64,000 nucleotides of DNA from SIG440 sp045120135 (GTDB taxonomy: Bacteria; Bacillota; Clostridia; Monoglobales; Monoglobaceae). How positions within the stretch are numbered: position 1 is the stretch's first letter; every line of letters begins with the position of its first letter. The position numbers were made by a program, and so were the translations under genes. The notes below the pieces were generated by a model, which saw only the letters and a list, made by a program, of their open reading frames with translations, did not search any database and was not told the DNA's origin. The stretch covers positions 124,001-188,000 of the forward strand of contig JBGVEN010000009.1 of the NCBI GenBank assembly GCA_045120135.1, in the 5' to 3' direction. Shown one piece after another: positions 1-6,154 of the stretch.

Positions 1-1
1 C

Positions 2-280
2 GTTAACCGACTTGACAACACCATCAGCGATGGCGTTAAGGTTGTTGAGTACATAGTTGAGCAGTTTAAAAACTATAACCTTGACTGTCAGGTTCTGGCA
101 GCAAGCTTTACCAATGCCGAGCAGGTTCACAAGTGTGCCGTTGCCGGCTGTCACTCGGTGACAATTGCACCAAAGATTTTTGAATCGCTTATTGCTCATC
201 CTATGACAGAGGCGGCAATTGAGGGTTTTGAGCACGACTGGGAAGCGGTATATGGTGACAAAACCATCATGGACTTCTAA
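2..280 (+). CDS. Transaldolase / fructose-6-phosphate aldolase family, C-terminal part
   Basis: The gene is cut by the window start; the last 92 residues are readable in one frame. They contain the transaldolase-family tail: VNRLDNTISDG near the visible start, then VLAASFTNAEQV, then VTIAPKIFESLIAHPMT, and an ending in DW. This matches the small transaldolase/FSA-type proteins that make or split a Schiff base with fructose 6-phosphate or dihydroxyacetone-type substrates. The catalytic lysine lies upstream of the window, so activity cannot be judged. A strong hairpin terminator follows. Next to the divergent LacI regulator and NagA/NagB-like genes it may belong to the same sugar-use unit; that link is inference. 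Confidence 0.8.
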   Translation, partial: VNRLDNTISDGVKVVEYIVEQFKNYNLDCQVLAASFTNAEQVHKCAVAGCHSVTIAPKIFESLIAHPMTEAAIEGFEHDWEAVYGDKTIMDF

Positions 281-353
281 GGCTTGATAAAATGATGCAG
301 AACGCATAAAGCAAAGGTTTTATATTGTTATTACATTATTAAAACAAAATATT

Positions 354-386
354 ACAGGCTGTGATAAAAAATCACAGCCTGTTTTT
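354..386. terminator. Bidirectional intrinsic terminator
   Basis: A perfect 12-bp stem (ACAGGCTGTGAT paired with its complement) encloses an AAAAA loop and is followed by TTTT on the plus strand. It lies between two convergent genes, the aldolase and the LacI-type regulator, and can end both transcripts. Confidence 0.85.
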
Positions 387-388
387 CA

Positions 389-1363
389 TTATTTTTTTGC
401 CTCGCCTATCGTTCCTCCCTCGGAAAAACGACGGGTAACCGTAACGCATTGGGTCGCAGACCCCGATTTTTCTTCTATCGCCCTATACAAGAGCCTTACC
501 GCCTCGGAACACATCTCGGAAATATGCATTTTTATACACGAAAGATTGACATTTTTATACGGAACGCTGCTTATATCGTCCATACAAATCAGTGATAAAT
601 CCTCAGGCACACGAATATTTTCCTCGCTGAGCCGCTGCAGAATTCCGTCTGCAACATGGCTGTACGCCGCAAAGACCGCAGTCGGAAGCTCAGGACGGCG
701 TAATAGCTCGTCCATTCCCCAATATCCGCAATCCCAGAAACGTCTCTCATTTATAACACAAAAGTTTCGCGTGACCCCAAGACCGCGTTTTTGCATTCCC
801 TGCCGAAAAAAACCGTACTCTGCCGGTGTAAACCTTTCGCCTACATACCCGATTTTGGTATGACCCTTTTGCATCAGACACATAAGTGCAGAATCCATCG
901 CCGCACGAATATCCACATCAACACAGTTAACATTTTTATATTGCTCGGTGTGACCTACCAAAACAACGGGAATTGAGGTTTCAACCGATATTGACCCCAC
1001 CGGCTCAATTACAATAATTCCGTCCACCTTGGCAAAATTAATATAATAATCCAATAGCGAATTTTGGGTGTCCACCGAAAAATTAAATACCGAAAAAAGA
1101 CATGTTCCGCCCTGCTGACCGATGATTTCCTCAATAATCGTTACCATATCGCTGTAATGGATACCAAGCACCTCAGGACAGAGAACTGCAATCAGCTTTT
1201 TGTCATAGACAGGCTTGTTATACTTTTCAAAACACCCTAGAGCCTTTGCAACCTCAATTACCTTTTCCTTTGTTTCGTCACTGATTTCGTGGCTGTTTGA
1301 AAAAACCTTTGAAACCGTTGACACCGAAACATTAGCTATTCGTGCAATTTTTGATAAAGTCAA
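389..1363 (-). CDS. LacI-family transcriptional regulator
   Basis: The protein has about 324 residues, the usual LacI/PurR length. The N-terminal helix-turn-helix reads LSKIARIANVSVSTVSKVF, followed by a periplasmic-binding-like core with the family hallmarks VDVDIRAAM, GHTKIGYVG and the C-terminal block SLICMDDI. I chose the TTG at 1363 because GGAGGT at 1371-1376 lies 7 nt upstream of it. An in-frame GTG at 1372 would overlap that ribosome site, so it is less likely. The gene is divergent from the NagA/NagB-like pair. A TTGACA-17-TATACT promoter precedes it, and a repeated operator-like sequence lies on both sides of the promoters, suggesting autorepression and repression of the neighbours. 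The effector is unknown; an amino-sugar phosphate or related sugar is a guess from context. Confidence 0.9.
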   Translation of the reverse strand: MTLSKIARIANVSVSTVSKVFSNSHEISDETKEKVIEVAKALGCFEKYNKPVYDKKLIAVLCPEVLGIHYSDMVTIIEEIIGQQGGTCLFSVFNFSVDTQNSLLDYYINFAKVDGIIVIEPVGSISVETSIPVVLVGHTEQYKNVNCVDVDIRAAMDSALMCLMQKGHTKIGYVGERFTPAEYGFFRQGMQKRGLGVTRNFCVINERRFWDCGYWGMDELLRRPELPTAVFAAYSHVADGILQRLSEENIRVPEDLSLICMDDISSVPYKNVNLSCIKMHISEMCSEAVRLLYRAIEEKSGSATQCVTVTRRFSEGGTIGEAKK

Positions 1364-1378
1364 CGAAAACACCTCCGA

Positions 1379-1481
1379 AATTTTTCGTAAATTTCGTAAA
1401 ACTCATAAGATTATTGACAGTATATAACACAGATTTATCCCTGTCAAGTAGGTTTTTCGGTTTCGAAAATTTTTCGTAAAT
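1379..1481. repeat. Duplicated operator-like sequence in the divergent promoter region
   Basis: The 14-bp sequence AATTTTTCGTAAAT occurs exactly twice in the same direction, at 1379-1392 and 1468-1481. The first copy lies downstream of the regulator's own start point; the second lies just upstream of the -35 of the rightward promoter and is preceded by a palindromic TTTCGAAA at 1461-1468. LacI-family operators are short near-palindromes centred on CG, and TTTCGTAAA/TTTCGAAA fit that shape. That this regulator is the one binding here is inference. Confidence 0.6.
1419..1447 (-). promoter_or_regulatory. Sigma-A promoter of the LacI-type regulator
   Basis: On the minus strand, TTGACA (1447-1442), a 17-nt spacer and TATACT (1424-1419). 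Transcription would start near 1412, about 50 nt before the TTG start codon. Confidence 0.8.
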
Positions 1482-1488
1482 ATTATAA

Positions 1489-1517
1489 TTGACAGAACGG
1501 CTAAACTAAAGTATAAT
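1489..1517 (+). promoter_or_regulatory. Consensus sigma-A promoter of the NagA/NagB-like operon
   Basis: TTGACA at 1489-1494, a 17-nt spacer and TATAAT at 1512-1517 form a perfect consensus promoter. So strong a promoter normally needs a repressor, consistent with the adjacent operator-like repeats. Confidence 0.88.
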
Positions 1518-1595
1518 ATATTTAATAGGTAAATTAGGCAACTGCACCTTTTGGGGGCTATGCTGTATAACTTTACCGGAAAAGAGGGACATATA

Positions 1596-2732
1596 ATGAA
1601 AGCAATAATTAATGCAACACTTGTTATGCCTGACCATTATATCCCCCGGGCTACTCTGCTTATGGACGGCGAGAGGATTGTGGACTTCGGCAAGAAGCTT
1701 GAAATCCCCGAAGGCTCTGAAATTATTGATGCAGAGGGTCTGTTTGTGGGACCCGGTCTGATTGACATACATACTCATGCTGACGGTGACACATACTTCC
1801 ACGATGACCCTGTTAAGTGTTCGAGAACACTTCTTGACCACGGCGTTACATCGGTTCTGCCGGCTTTGTTTTACAGTATGAACAAGCAGGAGCACCTTGA
1901 TGCAATCAAGAAGTACAAGGATGCCATTGCAAACGGCGAATGTCAGAACATTATCGGTGTTTATATGGAGGGTCCGTACCTCAACCCCGATTTTGGCTGT
2001 GACAAGGAAAAGAATGTTTGGAAGGACGCAATCGTTGAAAAGGACTATGCCGAGGTTGTTGAAGCCGCAAAAGGCTTTGCAAAGGTATGGTGCGTTGCAC
2101 CCGAGCGTGAAGGCATACTGGATTTTGTTAAGTATGTTAAACGTGAAATCCCCGAGATTGTATTCTCGGTTGCACATTCCGAGGCAACTCCCGAGCAGGT
2201 TGAGGCACTTATGCCTTACGGCTTGAAGCTTGGCACACACCACACAAACGCAACTGGAACTTTGGAGAACTATCCCGAGGTACGCGGCGTTTGCGTAGAC
2301 GAAACAGTTAACTACAATGATGGAATTTACGCAGAGCTTATCTGCGATTCTATGGGTGTTCACGTTCACCCGTATATGATTCGTCTTGTCAAGAAAATTA
2401 AGGGACAAGACAAAATCATTCTTATAGCCGACTCGTTTGTGGCAGACGGACCTCCGCTGCCCGGTCTTGAGGAGGCGTTTGATATTAACTTCGACTGGGG
2501 CGGCGACATTGCCGGCTCAAAGCTGACCCTTGATGTTGCGTGCAGCAACATGATGGTTCACACCGGCGGTTCTGTTTGCGATGTATTTAAGTATGCATCA
2601 CTCAATCCGTCAAAGCTTCTTAATATGCCCGAAATCGGACAGATTAAGAAAGGAAATCTTGCTAACTTAATCATTGTTGATCAATGGTTTAATGTTAAGA
2701 ATACTATTTTAAAAGGAGAAATTGTAAAATGA
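1596..2732 (+). CDS. NagA-like N-acetyl amino-sugar phosphate deacetylase (amidohydrolase)
   Basis: The 378-residue protein belongs to the amidohydrolase superfamily and resembles N-acetylglucosamine-6-phosphate deacetylase. Visible motifs are GPGLIDIHTHADGD (metal-binding HxH, near residue 55), GVYMEGPYLNP (the NagA metal-binding Glu), AHSEATPEQ and THHTNATG (metal-binding His region), and IADSFVADG (catalytic Asp). The C-terminal KKGNLANLIIVD strand is typical of the family. The ATG at 1596 follows GAGGGAC; an upstream in-frame extension lacks a good ribosome site. It overlaps the next gene by ATGA, so the two are translationally coupled. The exact substrate is uncertain because motif spacing and the first metal motif differ from textbook NagA. 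Confidence 0.8.
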   Translation: MKAIINATLVMPDHYIPRATLLMDGERIVDFGKKLEIPEGSEIIDAEGLFVGPGLIDIHTHADGDTYFHDDPVKCSRTLLDHGVTSVLPALFYSMNKQEHLDAIKKYKDAIANGECQNIIGVYMEGPYLNPDFGCDKEKNVWKDAIVEKDYAEVVEAAKGFAKVWCVAPEREGILDFVKYVKREIPEIVFSVAHSEATPEQVEALMPYGLKLGTHHTNATGTLENYPEVRGVCVDETVNYNDGIYAELICDSMGVHVHPYMIRLVKKIKGQDKIILIADSFVADGPPLPGLEEAFDINFDWGGDIAGSKLTLDVACSNMMVHTGGSVCDVFKYASLNPSKLLNMPEIGQIKKGNLANLIIVDQWFNVKNTILKGEIVK

Positions 2733-3703
2733 GCAATTTTATTACCGACCCGGCAACAAAATTTGATTTTCAGCCGCATGAATTTGTTCCTTTTAAGGAC
2801 AAAAAGGTTTGCGAATATGTTCGTAACCTCAGTGGCAAGGATCTCGAAAAGAGAGAGGATTGGTGGCATCCGGAATTTAACGTAAAAGTTATGATGAACC
2901 CCCATCCCGTTCTCATCGCAACACTTTTCGAGCGCCTCAGAGCCGCATCAGAAGCAGGCAAGAGCTTCACAATGATCCTCGGTAACCCCGAACCGGATAC
3001 ATACATTCCTCTTGCACAGCTTATCAACTACTTCGGCATCGACTGTAGCAAGGTTCACCTTGTAGCAGAAGATGAATGGGCAGATGAAGCTGGTAACATC
3101 GCTCCTATTACATACGAAGCAGGCTTTGCACATTCTATGATTAAGTATCTCTACAACCAGATTGATGAAAAGCTCCGTATGCCTATGGAAAATGTTCACT
3201 TCCCCACAAACGCAAACATCAACGATTACTCTAAGATAATCGACGATATTACTGAGGGAACAGGTGCTGATATCGCATCTACTTCTCCCGGTTGGGCAGG
3301 TCATATGGCATTTGTTGATCCTATTCCTGAATTCATCGGCAGCGGTGACATCGAAGAATGGCTCAACCAGCCCGCACAGATTGTTAAGCTTCATCCCATG
3401 ACCATCATGCAGAACTCACTTAACGGTACATTCGGTCAGTCCGGTGATATCGCTAATGTTCCTCCGTGTGCAGCAACCATCGGTCCTCTCGATGTAATGC
3501 GCGCTAAGGAAAGAATCGAAGTTCACGCACTTGCAACATGCGGTACATTCTCATCATGGCAGAGAATGACAAGCCGTCTTTGCACACACGGTCCTGTTAC
3601 ACCTTACCTCCCGAGCTCAATGCTCCAGACAAAGAAGACTCAGGTTTATATCAGTGAAGAACTTGCAGCTCCCTTTGAATGCTGGGAAAAGGTTGGATAT
3701 TAA
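2729..3703 (+). CDS. NagB-like glucosamine-6-phosphate isomerase/deaminase family protein
   Basis: The 324-residue protein carries the NagB/6-phosphogluconolactonase fold signatures: MILGNPEPDTYIPLAQL near residue 82 (sugar-phosphate loop), VAEDEWADE (equivalent of the DEY segment) and TSPGWAGHMAFVDP near residue 188 (equivalent of the GxDGHIAFNEP catalytic loop). It is about 60 residues longer than ordinary NagB, mostly at the N-terminus. The catalytic-loop Asp of the DGH triad reads Ala (AGH), and NEP reads VDP. So this may be a specialised isomerase rather than a standard deaminase. It is coupled to the upstream deacetylase by a 4-bp overlap and followed by a strong terminator, making a two-gene operon. 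Confidence 0.75.
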   Translation: MSNFITDPATKFDFQPHEFVPFKDKKVCEYVRNLSGKDLEKREDWWHPEFNVKVMMNPHPVLIATLFERLRAASEAGKSFTMILGNPEPDTYIPLAQLINYFGIDCSKVHLVAEDEWADEAGNIAPITYEAGFAHSMIKYLYNQIDEKLRMPMENVHFPTNANINDYSKIIDDITEGTGADIASTSPGWAGHMAFVDPIPEFIGSGDIEEWLNQPAQIVKLHPMTIMQNSLNGTFGQSGDIANVPPCAATIGPLDVMRAKERIEVHALATCGTFSSWQRMTSRLCTHGPVTPYLPSSMLQTKKTQVYISEELAAPFECWEKVGY

Positions 3704-3721
3704 TATCCGATTTAACTTTAT

Positions 3722-3752
3722 AAAAAAAGACAGTCCGCGGACTGTCTTTTTT
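3722..3752 (+). terminator. Intrinsic terminator of the NagA/NagB-like operon
   Basis: A perfect palindrome (GACAGTCCG and its complement, 3729-3746), flanked by A and T runs, ends in TTTTTT 20-50 nt after the stop codon. The A-run on the left also lets it serve the minus-strand small ORF next to it. Confidence 0.88.
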
Positions 3753-3754
3753 AT

Positions 3755-3904
3755 TTATGCTTCTTTGTCATCATCATCTTCAGGGGATTCGTCATAGGTG
3801 TCTATATACATATCTTCACATTCTATCTGTAATTCCTTTAATTCTTCAATTATGTCTGTTACCCTGTTAAACATTTTAAAATACATCTTTTTGTAGTTTG
3901 GCAT
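3755..3904 (-). CDS. Small acidic protein, 49 residues, function unknown
   Basis: An open frame starts MPNYKKMYFKMFNRVTDI and continues as an amphipathic helix (IIEELKELQIECEDMYID) into a very acidic tail (ESPEDDDDKEA). The start is preceded by AAGGGAGAG. A clear promoter lies about 100 nt upstream with a structured leader between, and a terminator lies just downstream, so this is a complete transcription unit rather than chance. I do not recognise a named family. Similar short helical proteins with a YxxxFNxxTDxIE pattern are, from memory, scattered in Clostridia and their phages; I could not check this. Confidence 0.6.
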   Translation of the reverse strand: MPNYKKMYFKMFNRVTDIIEELKELQIECEDMYIDTYDESPEDDDDKEA

Positions 3905-3919
3905 AATACTTTCTCTCCC

Positions 3920-3955
3920 TTAAAATAAAAAATGCGCCAACCGAAGCTGACGCAT
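3920..3955 (-). CDS. Possible 11-residue leader peptide (MRQLRLAHFLF)
   Basis: A complete micro-frame from ATG to TAA lies in the leader of the small acidic gene. Its first eight codons are exactly the stem-loop at 3934-3953 (eight pairs including two G-U pairs, UUCG loop), and its last codons are the T-run after that stem. Translation would therefore unfold a terminator-like hairpin. The only ribosome site is a weak GAGGG 12 nt upstream, so coding is uncertain. Confidence 0.3.
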   Translation of the reverse strand: MRQLRLAHFLF

Positions 3956-3980
3956 AAAAAACGCACACCCTCAGGTGCTT
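3934..3980 (-). promoter_or_regulatory. Two terminator-like hairpins in a leader
   Basis: Reading the minus strand, the first hairpin (GCACC-loop-GGTGTGC with one bulge, 3980-3965) is followed by GTTTTTTA, and the second (GCGTCAGC-TTCG-GTTGGCGC, 3953-3934) by ATTTTTTATTTT. Both lie between the promoter at 4007-4035 and the small acidic gene. They could attenuate transcription or yield short RNAs of about 35-80 nt. Confidence 0.6.
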
Positions 3981-4006
3981 TTTTATGTTAAAAGTGTAGC
4001 ATTGTC

Positions 4007-4035
4007 ATTATACCACTAATCTTTTAAAATTGCAA
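4007..4035 (-). promoter_or_regulatory. Promoter of the structured leader and small acidic gene
   Basis: On the minus strand, TTGCAA (4035-4030), a 17-nt spacer and TATAAT (4012-4007). The predicted start near 4000 leaves a leader of about 95 nt before the small gene. Confidence 0.75.
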
Positions 4036-4116
4036 TAGTTTTCTGTAAAAAAATGTAAATTTTCATGATAAGATTATCCCATAACCCGACGAACGAGGAA
4101 AAATTGATGTAGAACG

Positions 4117-4153
4117 CTAAAAACCCACCCAAGGCAGTAGCCTTGCGCGGGTT
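4117..4153 (-). terminator. Intrinsic terminator downstream of citrate synthase
   Basis: A 14-bp stem with one mismatch (AACCCACCCAAGGC, 4122-4135, against GCCTTGCGCGGGTT, 4140-4153) has a 4-nt loop and, on the minus strand, runs into TTTTT. It lies about 130 nt after the citrate synthase stop codon, beyond a repeat element. Confidence 0.8.
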
Positions 4154-4177
4154 TTAATATCATTCTTCGATGTGCGA

Positions 4178-4284
4178 GGAAAATTTGCTGCAGAACGGTT
4201 AAACCTAACCCGAAGCTGTACTTGCTGTACAGCGAGTGGTGTAGTTTGACCGTAGTGCAACACACGTTCTGCACAAATTTTACC
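4178..4284. repeat. Interspersed inverted-repeat element, copy A
   Basis: Near-perfect 20-bp inverted arms (4178-4197 and 4265-4284, sharing AAAATTTG and TGCAGAACG) enclose about 67 bp containing a hairpin CTGTAC-TTGCT-GTACAG. The right arm overlaps the citrate synthase stop codon. The left arm is repeated directly in diverged form at 4092-4124, and the interior resembles copies near 5.7 and 24.4 kb (ACCCGAAG...GTAC...GTAC...GTAG). Confidence 0.65.
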
Positions 4285-5638
4285 GCTCATCAATGGGTGT
4301 GTAGGGCTTGCGTGTATTAATATTCTTATACGCCGGACGGATAATCTTGCCGCCGGTCATTACTTCTTCTATTCTATGTGCACACCAGCCTACTATACGC
4401 GCCATTGCGAAGATGGGGGTGTAGAGTTCTTCGGGAATATTCAGCATCTGATAGATGAACCCTGAATATAGGTCTACATTTGCCGGCATTGGTGCTGTTA
4501 TGCCCTTTAAATCTGCAAATACTTTGGGAGCAAGGCGTTCAACTGCGTCATAGAGCTTAAACTCTGCCTCTTTGCCCATTTCTGCCGCAAGCTCACGGGC
4601 AGATTCCTTGAGAATTACCGCACGTGGGTCAGACAGGGTATAGATTGCGTGGCCTATGCCGTAAATAAGACCGCTGCCGTCGCCCGCCTCTTTATTGACA
4701 ATCTTGCAGAGATAATCATAAACCTCGTCGTCGTTATCCCAATCCTTTATATTCTGCTCCATTTCGGACATCTGGGCAAGGGTCTTTTGGTTTGCGCCAC
4801 CGTGCTTAGGGCCTTTGAGCGAACCAATTGCCGCCGCAACTGCCGAATATGTATCGGTGTTACTTGACGAGAGAACACGGATTGAAAAAGCCGAGTTATT
4901 ACCTCCGCCGTGCTCCGCGTGGAGCATAAGAGCACGGTCAAGCACTCTTGCCTCGGTTTCGGTGTATTTATGATTTGCTCTTATCATATAGAAGAAGTTC
5001 TCCGCAATGGAAAGCTCAGGCTTGGGGTTGTGTAGGACAAGGCTTGTTCCGTCATAGTAGTGCTTTTTTGCCGCATACGCATAAGCCACCATTGTAGGAA
5101 ATCTGGAGATAAGCTCAAAGCTCTGGCGAAGCAGATTTTCAAGCTCAATTCCATCGGGGTTATCCTCGCTGTCATATGAATACAGTGCGAGAACTGACCT
5201 TGCCAGCTTATTCATAATATTGTTGCTGGGCGCTTTTAAAATCATATCCTCAGCAAAGTTGTCGGGGAGTCTTCTGCCATCCGCAAGGACCTTTGTGAAT
5301 TTTTCAAGTTCTTCCTTTGTTGGAAGTGAGCCGAACATAAGGAGAAACACCACTTCTTCAAAGCCGTATCTGTTTTCCTTGTCGCAGTTTTCCACAATGT
5401 CCTTAATGCTTATACCACGGTAACGGAGCGTTCCCTCGATGGGAGCCTTGTTGCCCTCGTCCAGCACATAGCCGTGAACCTCACCCACGCTGGTAAGTCC
5501 GGCAAGAACACCTGTGCCGTCTGCATTACGCAGACCTCTTTTTACGTTATATTCGCTGTAGTAATGCTTGGGAACATCACTGAAATTTTTATGCTGATCC
5601 AAAATAGCATCTATATATTTGCTGAATTCCTGTTTCAT
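4280..5638 (-). CDS. gltA: Citrate synthase
   Basis: The 452-residue protein makes citrate from oxaloacetate and acetyl-CoA. The family landmarks are in order: HAEHGGGNNSAF (His243), GPKHGG (His279), YGIGHAIYTLSDPRA (His330) and, further on, PANVDLYSG with the catalytic Asp, ending in ARIVGWCAHRIEE. The length fits the long form found in many Clostridia. It stands alone on the minus strand. The start ATG follows AAAGGATGGGA. A terminator hairpin lies beyond a repeat element at its 3' end. No other citric-acid-cycle gene is near, so it probably serves glutamate synthesis in an anaerobe; that is inference. Confidence 0.95.
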   Translation of the reverse strand: MKQEFSKYIDAILDQHKNFSDVPKHYYSEYNVKRGLRNADGTGVLAGLTSVGEVHGYVLDEGNKAPIEGTLRYRGISIKDIVENCDKENRYGFEEVVFLLMFGSLPTKEELEKFTKVLADGRRLPDNFAEDMILKAPSNNIMNKLARSVLALYSYDSEDNPDGIELENLLRQSFELISRFPTMVAYAYAAKKHYYDGTSLVLHNPKPELSIAENFFYMIRANHKYTETEARVLDRALMLHAEHGGGNNSAFSIRVLSSSNTDTYSAVAAAIGSLKGPKHGGANQKTLAQMSEMEQNIKDWDNDDEVYDYLCKIVNKEAGDGSGLIYGIGHAIYTLSDPRAVILKESARELAAEMGKEAEFKLYDAVERLAPKVFADLKGITAPMPANVDLYSGFIYQMLNIPEELYTPIFAMARIVGWCAHRIEEVMTGGKIIRPAYKNINTRKPYTPIDER

Positions 5639-5697
5639 TTCAGTATCCCATCCTTTCGTTTTGTTTATTCTCTTTAAACATCAAAAAACTTTTGAGA

Positions 5698-5782
5698 AAC
5701 GGTTAGCCAACACCCGAAGCTGTACTTTGTGTACTGCAAGCGGTAATGGTTAGCCGTAGCACAATCCCGATTGTGCGGTTAT
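5698..5782. repeat. Interspersed repeat element, copy B
   Basis: This stretch between the HIT gene and citrate synthase aligns with copy A near 4.2 kb over about 75 bp (AACGGTTA..., ACCCGAAGCTGTACTT, GTAC, ...CCGTAG). It also holds a perfect hairpin GCACAAT-CCCG-ATTGTGC at 5759-5776. No separate promoter for citrate synthase is obvious here. Confidence 0.6.
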
Positions 5783-5799
5783 CACAGTTTTTTGGTGTT

Positions 5800-6141
5800 T
5801 TAGCCCGGAGGCCACTGCAGATTGCGACCTGCAAGCAAGTGGAAATGTATATGCCCCACTGTCTGACCGCCGTCTTTGCCACAGTTATTGACTATACGAT
5901 AGCCATTTTCTGCAAAACCGAGTTCTTTGGCAATCTTTGCCGCTGCCTCGTATATCTTTGCGATTACCGCAGAGTTTTCTGCGGTAATCTCGTTTGCAGA
6001 TGCAATATGATTTTTAGGAACAATTATTATATGCTCGGGTGCCTGAGGTTCGATATCACGGAATGCGTAAACACTTTCGTCCTCATACACCTTGGTCGAC
6101 GGGATTTCGCCCGCAATTATCTTACAAAACAGACAATCCAT
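5800..6141 (-). CDS. HIT-family nucleotide hydrolase (HinT-like)
   Basis: The 113-residue protein is the normal length for HinT-type histidine triad proteins, which hydrolyse adenosine phosphoramidates and aminoacyl-AMP. It starts MDCLFCKIIAGEIPS (Cys pair typical of the family) and ends with the triad GHIHFHLL. It lies 13 nt behind alaS on the same strand, so it is probably co-transcribed. Housekeeping of aminoacyl-adenylates would suit that position, though this is inference. Confidence 0.92.
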   Translation of the reverse strand: MDCLFCKIIAGEIPSTKVYEDESVYAFRDIEPQAPEHIIIVPKNHIASANEITAENSAVIAKIYEAAAKIAKELGFAENGYRIVNNCGKDGGQTVGHIHFHLLAGRNLQWPPG

Positions 6142-6154
6142 AATGGTTCTCCTT

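Noticed and set aside
1506..2408. 300-codon open frame on the minus strand opposite the NagA-like gene
   Set aside because: It is antisense to a clearly conserved gene, has a cysteine-rich unnatural composition and no ribosome site.
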